Source: Ursus arctos (lineage: Eukaryota; Chordata; Mammalia; Carnivora; Ursidae). Taken from it: 64,000 nt of DNA. Positions 34,571 to 45,229 of the stretch are shown one piece after another; positions within the stretch are counted from its first letter, which is position 1; every line of letters starts with the position of its first letter. The notes beneath the pieces are model-generated. The model had not been told where the DNA came from. It saw nothing but the letters and a program-made list of their open reading frames with translations, and did not search any database. Made by a program: the position numbers and the translations under genes. Location of the stretch: assembly GCF_023065955.2 (NCBI RefSeq), contig NW_026622786.1, forward strand, positions 48,159,438 to 48,223,437. The letters are read 5' to 3'.

Positions 34571-35134
34571 TTAATCGTTCTTCTCATATACTTCAAATTT
34601 GTACTTAATGCCTTTCTCCTCCTGGACATCAGAAGGAACACCTGGGTATTCTGGCAGAAGTTTGTATTTGTCCAAATCAATTTCTGGAAAAAATGTGTCA
34701 CTTTCAAATTCCTGCATAATCCTTGTCACAAATAGTCTAAGATGGCCTGGTTTGTTCATGGCTTCCTTATAAACAGAACTGCCTCCCACTATCCAAACCA
34801 TGTCCACTTTATTTGCTAATTCTGGTTGCTCAATAAGTTTTAAGGCATCATCCAGACTTTTGCCAAGAAAATGAGCTCCTTGTGGAGGTTCCTTGAGGTC
34901 GTTGCTGAGAACTAAATTAATTCTGTCCTTTAAAGGTCGATTCTTCTCAGGAATAGAGAACCATGTCTTCCTACCCATAATCACCAAATTCTGTTTCCCT
35001 TCTACTGAGGAGGTTGTGGTCATTCTTTGGAAAAACTTGAATTCATTCCTGAGCGGGGGCCAGGGCAGGTCCCCGTTCTTGCCGATGCCCATGTTCTGGG
35101 ACACAGCGGCTATGCAGTTTAGCGTACGAACCAT
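34571..35134 (-). CDS. DHFR: Dihydrofolate reductase (DHFR) retrocopy, complete 187-codon ORF
   Basis: DHFR reduces dihydrofolate to tetrahydrofolate with NADPH, for thymidylate and purine synthesis. The ORF gives 187 residues with initiator Met, the usual vertebrate length, and no frameshift or stop. Visible landmarks (mature numbering, no Met): [14 protein letters not shown] loop with Trp24, Glu30 and Phe31/Phe34 for folate, [10 protein letters not shown] near residue 50 for NADPH, Arg70, [10 protein letters not shown] (Gly116-Gly117, Tyr121), Thr136, and the C-terminal [11 protein letters not shown] recall about 17 differences from human DHFR; many match residues normal in mouse or cattle. 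Position 8 is Ala instead of Val and position 33 is Phe instead of Tyr. The ATG has G at -3 and +4. An in-frame upstream extension of six residues starts at GTG and is not the start. The parental gene has introns and this copy has none, so it is a retrocopy. Whether it is expressed cannot be seen here. Confidence 0.93.
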   Translation of the reverse strand: MVRTLNCIAAVSQNMGIGKNGDLPWPPLRNEFKFFQRMTTTSSVEGKQNLVIMGRKTWFSIPEKNRPLKDRINLVLSNDLKEPPQGAHFLGKSLDDALKLIEQPELANKVDMVWIVGGSSVYKEAMNKPGHLRLFVTRIMQEFESDTFFPEIDLDKYKLLPEYPGVPSDVQEEKGIKYKFEVYEKND

Positions 35135-35190
35135 GACAGCAGCTGCGAACACCTCCCAAGCTCACCAAACCGGGATTTCCCCCAGCGAGC

Positions 35191-35202
35191 TTGGCGCGAA
35201 AT
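35191..35202 (-). promoter_or_regulatory. E2F-type site carried in the DHFR retrocopy leader
   Basis: On the minus strand this reads atttcgcgccaa, the E2F/DP-binding core TTTCGCGC, about 60 bases upstream of the ATG. In mammalian DHFR genes this element lies at the transcription start and drives G1/S expression, so it can be copied into a retrocopy. Function at this new position is inference. Confidence 0.6.
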
Positions 35203-35210
35203 TGCAGCCA

Positions 35211-35220
35211 CCCCGCCTCC
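35211..35220 (-). promoter_or_regulatory. GC box (Sp1-like) at the 5' edge of the DHFR retrocopy
   Basis: The minus strand reads ggaggcgggg. A GC box next to the E2F element is a known feature of DHFR promoters. It is the last retrocopy-like sequence before AT-rich host DNA, so the source transcript began just upstream of the usual start. Confidence 0.45.
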
Positions 35221-35232
35221 TCGATCTTATTT

Positions 35233-36690
35233 CCATATATTTTTTATTCCACCTAATTATAAATCCCTAAAGAGTGATAATTGCTTTGTCTTAGGAAGTG
35301 ACTAGACATGATTACAGAATCCATGATATAAAATGAGCCACAATTGCTAAGCTGGGGGATAGATCCGCCTGCAGAACCTCAGACCAGAGAATTCAAGAGT
35401 AAGCTGGCAGAAAATACACAGTGATTAGCATGGAGGCGTTCAGAGGTTGGGGGTGTTCAGAAATTGGGAGGGAAGGTCCCGGTACGTGGTCCGAGTAAAG
35501 TGAAAGGAAAATGTGAAGCAAAAACTCAGAATCCCTACAATTCAAGAAAGCAGTTGATATCAAGAAAATCTGGTAGCAGGGGTGAGTCACCAGGTATGGC
35601 TTGTCATAAGTGGTAAATACTGTTTTTCATAGCTTAGGGAAATAAGGAGTAACAGGGAAAAACAAGTAAGATACTGATTAAACAGTTCTTGAGGAAGTTA
35701 CCATGACCTAGACACATCACTGGGGAGCTTCGGGTCAAAATCTCAGCAATAGAACTGGAGCAGAACAAACTTAATTAGCAGCAAGAGTACTTTAATGTTG
35801 AGCCCCAAAATAATGAAATCAAGCTCCTTAAAGTTTTCCAGCCTAATTTTCAGGGTTGTGGCTAGAGATTAGTATGGCAATAAGCCCATACATGTAGTGT
35901 TCTTATGCATGAAGAAGAGGTATGTAGCATTAAGCAACCAGCTGGGTCCTGATAGGATTTTTTGCTCCTTGACGATCCCCCCGCCCCGTATCTAACACAG
36001 ATCCCTAAATTAATTAACTGTCCAATAAATGTAAATGGGATAATAAAAGTGATCTGGACTTCACAGGCATATCCTCACTTTGAGAATTTCTAATTAGAAA
36101 ACTCTGCAACTTCTTAAAATATTGTGACATCCCTTACGAGAAAATAGAAGAGCCAGTTTTGCATTAACAACAGCACTTAAACTTACACTGAAATAACATT
36201 AAAAAGAAGGAATTTAGTTTTTATATTGTGTTCAAGTTTAAGAGTCCATTTGAAATATATCTTTCTCATTTTCATAAACAGATGACTTTTGGGGGGGAAA
36301 AGCTCCAAGTAAATGCAAAATAAAGAATAATCTCTATGTAGTACAACGTCTTTACAAAAGTTATGGGACTTTAAAACTGGGTTTTTAGTCTTGTTAAATA
36401 CATGAAAGAGTTTAAAACAATATAACTCAAGGAAATGGACAAGATGTTGGAGGTATTGTAAAAACATCTAAAACAAACTTTCCCATCAAAGTGATTAAAA
36501 TTTTAATAAGTAAATAAGACATGACGAACACGTGTATCCCAGAGATGAAATGTAAACTACATATCCTAGACAATTTTATCTATTTCTGGCCATGTCAATA
36601 GAGCTATTTGGGCTCTCCCCGAAGTTTGTTTATACATATAATAGAGAAACTGGATAAAAAGTGAAAATGATAAATCACTTTAAGATTGCC
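35233..36690. other. No recognisable feature
   Basis: Host sequence upstream of the retrocopy, 1.4 kb, AT-rich, no named repeat and no coding frame. It would be the place to look for extra 5' exons or a promoter of a DHFR retrogene; none is obvious. Confidence 0.35.
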
Positions 36691-36699
36691 AGCCATGGG

Positions 36700-39040
36700 A
36701 CATTGGTATAAATACGGTGGATTAAACCCATCTACTTCCTTTGGCTCCATCCAATAATTCCACTAAAAAAATAGTAACAGGATTCAAATTAAAGGTATAA
36801 ACACATAAAATCAGGGAAAATGGAAGATAAGCCTATAGTAGCAAACTTGTCTAAGTTGAAAAGAAATTTAAAAAGAAAAATGCTGAATCCTAAGGTAACA
36901 GTGAGAAATGCTACAAAATAACCTGATTTATAATTTGAAATGTCCCCCAAATCTCCAGAACTGTTGGCACAACAAAGTAGAGAGAAATGGCTAAAATGAA
37001 AGAATTTTTAAAATTTTCTCAGAAAGTTATATCCAATTTCCTTCTCCACTCTGATCAGGTATATAACTGTATCATCACTCTCACAGAAGCCTGGAGGGAT
37101 TTTTGTTTCATTTTTTTCTCTTAAGAAATTTAAAAAGAGAGGGTCTAAATTACAGCAGGATACAAAGCCTTTACTTTCCAAGCATGAAATGGAAATGCCT
37201 GAGACAAAGGTTTAACAAGAATAACAGAGAACTTCCCCACTCCCCATCACCATGGTAACAAGCAGCAAAAACAATCAACTGCAGCCTACCATTGCAGGAG
37301 GGTAAGAGCATGGAGAGAGATCAGGGAAAGCCTAAAACTTAGAGTAAATCAGGGCAACTGAGAAAAAGGCCTAAACAGCCAATACCATGATAAGAACAAG
37401 GCAATAATAAAGAAATGTAAAACTGCTGGTGCACTAAAGTTTGCCATAGCAATAGTAAAACCCAAACTTAATTAAAATCCTTACTACATGGAAACAATAT
37501 CCCACACCAATGGCCTAGCAGAAAGAAGGGAGTAACACCCAGTGTCAGTCATGAATACTACTTACCTCAGCCTCTGCTCCTCTAAACACTATGTCCAATA
37601 ATAAGATAACATAAGACACCCAAAACGCAAAAAAACCAAAAAAACAAACAAAAAAAAACCCATTGTCAAAGACAAATCAATCAATAGAACAAGATTCAGA
37701 AACAACCTAGATAATGTATTTATTAGAGAGGAAATTTAAAATAATTATGATTAATATGTTATCTAATGGAAGACATGGATAGCATGCATGAACTAATGGG
37801 GATTTTCAGGATGAACAGATGGGGAAGGTAAAGGATAGTAAATAATCAAATAGAAATGCTAGGAACTAAAAATCATGGGTACAGAGATAAAGAATGCCTT
37901 CAAAGTCTTATCAGTACACGTGACACAACCAAGGATGGTCACTAGATATCTAGTGACCCAAACTAAAACACACACAGGAAGAGCTAGAAAGGGAGAGCAG
38001 AACAGAGCACCCAAGAGTTTTAGGACACCATCAAGGAGTCTAACATACATGTGATTGTAATCCCAGAAGACAGAGAAAAAGAGTCGAAGAAATATTTGAA
38101 GACATAACAATGGCTGAAAGTTCTCCAAAAAGATTAAAAATATGAAACCACGGGTCTTGGAAGCTTGGAAAAGCACAGAAGCTTTTTTAAATTAATTTAT
38201 TAATTTAAAAATTAATAGCTAAATTAAATTAACACATCCAGACACATGATACTGAAAATGCTGAGCACAAAAGATAAAAAGAAAATCTTGAGATCATCCA
38301 GAGAAAAGGCCACATAATATAGAAAACACAAAGACACAAAAATACACCAAGACATCTTGCCAGAAACTTTGCATGTCAAAAGAAAATAGCGACATTTTTA
38401 AAGAGCTGAAAGAAAACTGTCAACCTTCTATCTCATGAAAATATTCAAAAATGATGGAGAAACAGAAACTAGGAATTCATTAAAGTATACCTGAACTGCA
38501 AGAAATGTTAAAGAAAATTCTTCAGGAAAAAGGACCATGACAATAGACAGAAGCTTGGATCTACACAAAGAAATGAGGATCCCTGGAAATGGTTAATACA
38601 ATAAATATAAAAGACATTTCTTTTTATTTTAATCTCTAAAATATCATTGGCTGTTTAAAGTAAAAACAAGTGATGAATTGTGAGTTTAGAACACATGTAA
38701 AATTAAAATGTATGAGACAACAATAGCACAAAAGGTACACATGAGATATTGTAAGTGTATTGTCATATATTCTTCTACTATATGTACAATGGAATACGAC
38801 CACTTAAAGGGAGACTGCAATTAACTTAAGATGCATACTGTAAACCCAAAGGTAATTATTAAGATAAATTAACATGAGAGGTAGAAAAATAAATCAATAA
38901 TAGAGAAAATAAAATCTTAAGAAAACACTCAATTCAAATATAAGCCAAAACAGAAGGAAAAAGAAGAAAAACAGATGGAAAACCTAGCAGTATGGTAGAT
39001 ATTAGTGACACCATAACAATACTTACAGGAAATAAGTAAT

Positions 39041-39103
<63 letters not shown>

Positions 39104-40165
39104 CCTAAACACAAAAATTCAAATCAGACATTGTCTGTATTAAAAAACAAAACATGCTATCTATAAGGAACCCATTGTTAAATATAAATATTTAGAGAGA
39201 CTATAAGTAAAGGTATACTAAAAGCTATAGTATGCACTCACTAATCAAGAGAAAGCTGGAGGAACTACATTAATATCAGACAATGCACAGTTCAGAACGG
39301 AGACTATTACTAGGGATAAAGAGGAGTATCATGTAATGAAAAAGGACTTAATTCACCAAAAAAGACATAATGATCCTATAATTATGTACCTAACAGTAGA
39401 GCTTCAAAATACGTGAAGCAAAGAAAGGAAACATAGACAAATCTACATTTATTGTTGGAGACTTCAGTACTCTTCTCTAAATAACTGATAAAACAGGAAG
39501 ACGGACAATCAGAAAGGATATGGAACATCTGCATAACACTAAAGATCTATTTGACCTGATCGACATTTATAGAACATACAACCGAAAATCAACAGAATAC
39601 ACATTCTTCTCAAATACACAGAACATTCACCACATTAGACCACATTTGGGGAAATAAATCAAACCTCAACAAATTTGGAAGAATTTAAGTCATACAAAAT
39701 ATGTTTTCCTGATCATAATAGAATTAAACTAGAAATCAATGACATAAAGATATCTGGAAAATTCCCAAATACTTGGAAATTAAACAACATTCACCTAAAT
39801 AAGCCACATGTTAAGGGAGAAGTCACAAAGACCAAAGAATATTTAGAAATGTATGATAATAAAAATACCAATGACATTTGTAAGATGTGACAAAGCAGAG
39901 CTTGGAGGAAGTTTATAGTGTTAGATTCTTATATTAAAAATAAAAAGAGTTTCAACTCAATGATAAAGACTTTCATCTAAGAAATCAGAAAAAGAATAGT
40001 AAAAATTAACCTAAATCAAGCAAAAGGAAATAAATACTACAGGGTAAAAGTAAATAAAATTGAAAATAAAAACAATAGAGAAGGTCAATGTAACCAAACA
40101 CTGGTTCCTAGAAAAGATGAAGAAAATGAATGACATCTAATCAAACTGACCGGAAAAAAGTATAA
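36700..40165 (+). mobile_element. Long degenerate L1M-type LINE (5' UTR, ORF1, start of ORF2)
   Basis: ORF1-like text at about 38040-38480 ('tgattgtaatcccagaagacagagaaaaagag', 'ccagacacatgatactgaaaatg', 'catccagagaaaaggccac'). Inter-ORF and ORF2 endonuclease-like text at 39230-40150 ('aaactagaaatcaatgacataaag', 'cacattagaccacatttggg'). The part before about 37.7 kb fits an old L1 5' UTR less surely. Stops and indels throughout. Confidence 0.75.
39042..39102 (+). repeat. (TG)n(TA)n compound microsatellite
   Basis: A short (tg)n run passes into about 23 ta units inside the L1M element. It encodes an artefactual Ile-Tyr repeat ORF on the minus strand. Confidence 0.97.
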
Positions 40166-40394
40166 AACACAAATCTTACTTGCATTTGGTGCCCCCCCCA
40201 TTTTTGTTTAATTTTTCTTGAGTGATTTTCTGTTCCCTGCAATCAAATAGCCTTAACCAGATTAGGATAGACAGATAATAGAACCAACCCTGGAAAAATA
40301 CAATCCCATGGGAATATTAGACCTCATGTTCAGGTGAAACAATTGAGTAAGAATACATATTCAGTTAACATTGTTTCATTTAAAACAATATTTA

Positions 40395-40580
40395 GGGGCG
40401 CCTAGGTGGCTCAGTCAGCTAAACATCTGCCTTCAGCTCAGGTCATGAGTCCCCTGTTGGGCTCCTTGCTCAGCAGAGAGCCTGCTTCTCCCTCTGCCTG
40501 CTGCTCCCCCTGCTTGTGTTCACTCTCTCTCTGACAAATAAATAAATAAAATCCTTAAGAATATATATTAAAAAATAAAA
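40395..40580 (+). mobile_element. SINEC carnivore SINE
   Basis: Head ggggcgcctaggtggctcag, 'caggtcatgagtcccctg', CT-rich part, tail 'caaataaataaataaaatcc' plus A-rich extension. Duplication taaaacaatatt (40381-40392 and 40583-40594). Confidence 0.93.
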
Positions 40581-40594
40581 AATAAAACAATATT

Positions 40595-41030
40595 CTGTCT
40601 TCACAGGGAAAACATGCATATATGAATATACTTCTTCATGAACTGGTAATATATTTTTAACCGTCCTGCTTAAGGTAATGTTACTAGAGGATCTGATTCC
40701 ATTGATGTCACTGAAAATTAGTTTTCATTTTCACTGAGGGGGTTTTACTCCTCTTATCCACACCTCCTGGTTATCATTGAAATAGAAGAAGCCATTATCT
40801 TTATTTCATAAACACTGCAGATGAAATTATTTTATACAAAAATATGTATTTCTATAATTTTTTAAATTATTTAACTGCTCTAGGGGGAGAAATACCTAGT
40901 AAAGTAAAAAGAAAATGAGTCCGGTGTTTGGAAATGACAGGAGAAGCTAAAATAATCCTAATATACTAATCAGGCACTAAGATGGAACAATCTTTGTACC
41001 ACGTCTTGGCAAGGAAAATGAACAAGATTT
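40595..41030. other. No recognisable feature
   Basis: Unassigned AT-rich sequence between two SINEs. Confidence 0.4.
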
Positions 41031-41046
41031 AAAAACAGTTTCTTCG

Positions 41047-41237
41047 TGGCTGCGGGGTGGTTCAGTCAGTTAAGCATCCGACTTTTGATTTTGGCTCAGG
41101 TCATGATCTCAGGGTCCTGAGATCGAGCCCCACCTTGGACTCCGTGCTCGTGCTCGGAGCCTCCTTAAGATTCTCTCTTTCTCCCCCTTCCTCTGCCCCT
41201 CCCCCACCTCCCTCTCTAAAAACAAACAAAACAAAAC
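41047..41237 (+). mobile_element. SINEC carnivore SINE
   Basis: Diverged head 'ggctgcggggtggttcagtc', 'caggtcatgatctcaggg', CT-rich part, tail of (aaac)n type. Duplication aaacagtttcttc (about 41033-41045) versus aaaccagttttttc (41238-41251). Confidence 0.88.
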
Positions 41238-41527
41238 AAACCAGTTTTTTCAATCCAGAGATAGCAATCTAATTAAAAAGACATGAATGTCTCATGTAGA
41301 TAAAACCAACATGAAAGGTGGAAAAGAATTTGTTCATAGAACAGAGACAACTTCAGTGGGGTTTCTTTGAGCAAAAAAATTTTTTTCACAAAAAAAGGTT
41401 TCATGAAGAAATAAAGTTAGAAAAGTAGGTTATGATTATTAAATGCTAATTTAAAGTTTTGAAGAATATTCTGTAATAAGGATAGCTTGTTTAGACTGAA
41501 AATTCTAGCCACTTACCTGTGGACCTC

Positions 41528-41967
41528 TGTGATGGTTAATTTTATGTGTCAGTTTGACTGCACCACAGGGTATCCAGATTAAACATTATTTCTGGGTGTG
41601 TCTGTAAAGGTGTTTCTGGATGAGATTAACATTTGAATTGCTGGACTAAGTAAAGTAGATCGCCCTTGCCAAAGTCTGTGGGTATCATCCAATCCGTTCA
41701 GAGCCTGAATACTATGAAATGTGGAAGAAGGAGGATTCATCCTTTTTTCTTCCTGCCAGCCTGCTGGAGCTGAGACCTTGTTCTTCTCCTACGCTTGGAC
41801 TGGGATTTACACCATCAGCTTCCACGGTTCTCAGGAACCTATTTATCTATATCTATATATCTATATTTATCTATATATCTATATCTAACTATATATCTAT
41901 ATATCTCTCTATATATTTATATCTATATCTATATATAGATATAGTTCTCTGGAGATAGAACTCAGGC
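41528..41967 (+). mobile_element. MLT2-like ERVL LTR
   Basis: Starts 'tgtgatggttaattttatgtgtcag', then 'cattatttctgggtgtgtctg', 'gatgagattaacatttgaattg', 'gggtatcatccaatcc', ends in a (tatatc)n-rich zone and 'ttctctggaga'. No internal viral genes nearby; solo LTR. Confidence 0.75.
41850..41945 (+). repeat. (ATCTAT)n/(ATAT)n-rich simple repeat within the LTR
   Basis: Imperfect tatatctatat units expanded near the 3' end of the MLT2-like LTR. Confidence 0.9.
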
Positions 41968-42307
41968 AAATAGAGCCTGTCTATCCACTTGCCTCTAACT
42001 TAGTGGCAGCTCCTTTGAATATATTTGAAACAATAGCCTCACAAAGAAAGTCACTATGCCAATCCAGTTTTTCCCTGAGACTCACTCCTATATTAAATAA
42101 GATTTTTGAGAAAGACCTAGGACCTCACTATTCTCTCCTTCAAGGCTGTAGCTTAAATTTTCTTGCTTCAGCTTGGGGATATACTAACATTAAACTAATG
42201 TTTCCATTTCTTCAGGACTCCAAGTTACAAGATTCGGTCAATCTAAATTTCAGACCAGTGGCAGAGAGTGCTTCTCCTGCCAAATTGTATACGCAGTAGA
42301 TGAAGTG

Positions 42308-42336
42308 AAAAAAAAAAAAAAAAAAGAAAAGGAAAG

Positions 42337-42369
<33 letters not shown>

Positions 42370-42377
42370 GAAAAAAG
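42308..42377 (+). repeat. A-rich (GAAAA)n tract
   Basis: An A run passing into gaaaa and gaaaaa units, possibly the tail of an old retroelement. It runs directly into the hairpin at 42374-42411. Confidence 0.9.
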
Positions 42378-42411
42378 AAATTCATTGATTCAAAAATCAA
42401 TGAATTTCTTT
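42374..42411. repeat. Perfect 17-bp inverted repeat with 4-base loop
   Basis: Arms aaagaaattcattgatt (42374-42390) and its exact complement (42395-42411), loop caaa. Confidence 0.9.
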
Positions 42412-42795
42412 ATTATAAAACTAATGAAATGATTGGTTTGCACCTACGGAGCTAGCCAGCTAGAAGTTCCATGGGTTCAGCTACGGGCTATAGGTGTATC
42501 CCCGTCCTGGATATGGTTTGATAGCATGTGGTGGTCAGTTGTGACTTCTAGGCCAGCAGTAGTGACCTGGAAACATTAGGCCTGGAGAATCCTGGGATGT
42601 AGATAATGTACCTTCTAACTCCCTGCTTCCCAAAGAGTGCTGCTAGCTAATGTTCCACTTTCCTCACTTCCCTTCTTTACCACCCATTTTCCCAAGAAGA
42701 TAAGTACTTTGTTCCACCCGTCTGAGAACTTTTATGAAGGAGAGGAACCAGTTGCCAAAAGCATTATTTCTGAATTCATGTTATGTGACTATAAA
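42412..42795. other. No recognisable feature
   Basis: Unassigned sequence between the hairpin and the next L1 segment. Confidence 0.35.
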
Positions 42796-42799
42796 TAGT

Positions 42800-43860
42800 A
42801 ATATATATCATCAACAAGGTGGATTTACCCCAGTAATGCAAGAATGATTAATACTGGGCAAAAAGCTCTTAATATACTCATCACATTAATAGATTAAAAT
42901 AAAACATGTGACACTAAAGGCTAAAATGCTAAAATTCTAAACGATGAAGAAAGACCTTCAGTAAAAGTCAATACTTACGCATGATAAAAACTCTTAGGAA
43001 GCTAGGAATAGAAGTATCTTTTTTTTTTAACCTGATAAAAATATCTTCCAAAAAATACAGAACAAGCATCATGTTTTATGGTAAAAGATTGGAAGTAAAC
43101 TCCCTAGTAACAGTAGTAAGATAAGAATGCTATTTACACCACCACTACATAAACATTGAATTGGAAGCCCAAGCCAGAATAATGAGCTAAGGAAAAGGAA
43201 TATAAGCCTTGGGAAGCAAAGAAAGCAATTACTCTTTACAGTTGACATTATCTACAAAGAGTATTCAAGAGACTCTACAGAGAATCCAGGAAAACTAACA
43301 AGAGAGTTCAGAAAGCTATTAGATTCCAGCTTAATGTATATAAAATTTATAAATAAATGGTGATATACCATATTATAGATAAGAAGAATTAATATGTTTA
43401 CAAAAAGTCAGGTCTTTCTAAAATTCCAATAATATTTCTAGCAAAATTACCAAGCTGATAATAAAATTCATATGATGAGAGGAAGGCAAGGACAAAGAAG
43501 TACATTTTGAACAACAACAACAACAACAAAAAAGAGCAGGGAAAAGGTGTGGGGATGACTTGTAACAGCAAAGATCAAGAAAGAGAATTCCTATGGTACT
43601 TAGAACAGAACAATTTTGGTATAAAGATAGAAATAAAGAATACAGGTCTCAGAACAGAGACAAGGGTTTGTGAAAACCTGTGAGACGTGGTATTTCAATT
43701 CAGAGGAAGAAAAGGTGCATATATATGGGGGAAAATTATAGCAATGGAAAAAAAATTAAATGCTTACTTCATAGCCTGCATGAAAATGAAACATGGAGTC
43801 AGTAACTATATACAGAAAGGCAAACCTTTAAAAGTTTTATAAGGAAATTGAAGGGTGAAG
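42800..43860 (+). mobile_element. Degenerate L1M segment (ORF2, reverse transcriptase part)
   Basis: 'atcatcaacaaggtggatttaccccagtaatgcaagaatg', 'aagaccttcagtaaaagtcaatac', 'gtaaaagattggaagtaaac', 'attggaagcccaagccagaata' follow L1 ORF2 in order. Probably the same element as 36.7-40.2 kb, interrupted later. No frame left. Confidence 0.75.
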
Positions 43861-44650
43861 TTCAAAGGAAGATTGTAGGAGTACAGCATGGTTTTTGACT
43901 TCCCAGATTACCCTACAAAACAGACAAAGCAACTAGAATAACAAAATAAAGCAGCCAAATCTACAACAAAACTAAACAAGGTAACTCCAAGAGCCCCAAA
44001 ATTGAGGAACTGAGGCCAAGCTGACCATAACAAGCCTTACCTTGTACTGGCAACTGTGAGGGAAGAAGCAGAGTAAGCAGGGGATTTCTGGGAAAGCTGG
44101 AGGACTCAGAAACTGAATTACCAAAGGACCCCAAATTGAGAGATCTATTCTGGAAAGCTCAGTGGGCCATTCTTAGAAGAACACCAAAACTGGGAACTGG
44201 TTTCATGGAATCCGATTTGTGGGTGAGTGCAAAGGGACAGCGAAAGGTCAGATGGTGTGGGTCAGTTTGTACCTTATAAAAATTGAAATAAAACAATTAA
44301 AGTTCCCTTGTAGGACAAAAACCAGCCTCCTGGAGAATCTTCTGGGAATAGAATGTAAACTGAGCAAGATAAAGACACTAGGACCTAATGAAAGAAAAGA
44401 TCCAGATAGAAATAGGGGAGGGGAATAGAAAAGATGGGTCATAGAAGCATAAATCATGTATTTGACCACTTTGCAATAATAAGAAGGAGTTTTACAGCTG
44501 TGAAGCTAGGAAAACTGCTGACCAACCCTCTTGAGAGTATGAAAAAAATACTCATTTCACTTAAACATGGACAAGACAAAATATTGTGATCAAATGGATA
44601 AAAAGATATCACACAGAACCATATAAAACATATTATGAAGAATATTTCAT
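43861..44650. other. Unassigned block within L1M sequence
   Basis: Lies between two ORF2-like pieces. 'caaagcaactagaataacaaaataaagcag' and 'aaggtaactccaagagcccc' could be a 5' region of another LINE or an LTR. Not recognised with confidence. Confidence 0.3.
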
Positions 44651-44689
44651 TAAACAGCATGGTATTCACATAGGAACAGATAGGGCCAG

Positions 44690-44945
44690 AACAATTTAAA
44701 AATATAAAATAGATCCAATTTCATACAAAAATTTGGTATATACTAAAGGTAGCATTTCAAATCAGTGGGGAGGTAAACTTTTTAATAAATGGTATTAGAA
44801 CACCTACTCTGTGGGGGAAAGGATTTGGTCCATTTTTCATATTTTCCAAAGGATAAATTACAGATAAAATAGAGATTAAAATTTTTTAAAACGAAACCAC
44901 ACAAATACTAGAAGAAATTAGAGAAGAATGCACACTTAAAAAATG
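44690..44945 (+). mobile_element. Degenerate L1 segment (later ORF2 part)
   Basis: 'aaaggtagcatttcaaatcagtggggagg', 'ttaataaatggtattagaacacc', 'aaccacacaaatactagaagaaattagagaagaatgc' match the L1 ORF2 region beyond the RT domain. Confidence 0.65.
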
Positions 44946-45044
44946 AAAACCTTCAGTGACTGAATCATATTAAGCTATTTCTATTATATGCAAGTTCATT
45001 ATAAAAACTATCTAAAATTCGTTTTGCACTCTGCAATTACAGAA

Positions 45045-45225
45045 TGCTTTCATGTTTGTTAACTGATGACACTTTTTGCATTGATCTTTTAAGGTAAGTA
45101 GAGACATGATATCATCCTTTGAAAAATACAGGAGATGAGATTCAAGAAATATGTCCCTCGTCATATAGCCAGGAATTAACGAAGCTGAAAAAAAGGTACA
45201 CTGTGAATCTAGGTACAGTGTTTCT
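45045..45225 (-). repeat. MIR-like fragment
   Basis: 'gaaaaatacaggagatgagattcaagaaatatgtccctcgtcatatagccagg' resembles reverse-complement MIR. Diverged. Confidence 0.4.
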
Positions 45226-45229
45226 CCCA

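Larger units (their letters stand above)
34178..35220 (-). pseudogene. Whole footprint of the DHFR mRNA retrocopy (leader, ORF, 3' UTR)
   Basis: Sequence on both sides of the ORF still resembles the DHFR transcript as I remember it. The 5' leader has the ATTTCGCGCCAAG element and ends at ATG in 'gctgctgtcatggtt'. The 3' UTR includes 'gttgactttagatc' and 'cagataccattt'. Candidate target-site duplications are ttgatctaattt (34166-34177) and tcgatcttattt (35221-35232), a 10/12 match. An A-rich 'aaagaaaa' sits at the 3' end. The upper edge is convincing; the lower edge is uncertain because the tail is degraded. I use the pseudogene type for the processed footprint although the ORF itself is open. 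Confidence 0.7.

Noticed and set aside
34571..35152. 193-codon version of the DHFR ORF
   Set aside because: The extra six residues start at GTG; the ATG at 35134 with good context aligns with the known DHFR N-terminus.
34893..35270. 125-codon plus-strand ORF antisense to DHFR
   Set aside because: It is the shadow of the DHFR frame; the translation has no independent features.
37859..38176. 105-codon minus-strand ORF
   Set aside because: Antisense to decayed L1M sequence; hydrophobic residues come from T-rich complement of A-rich LINE DNA.
38929..39114. Ile-Tyr repeat peptide
   Set aside because: Translation of a (TA)n microsatellite.
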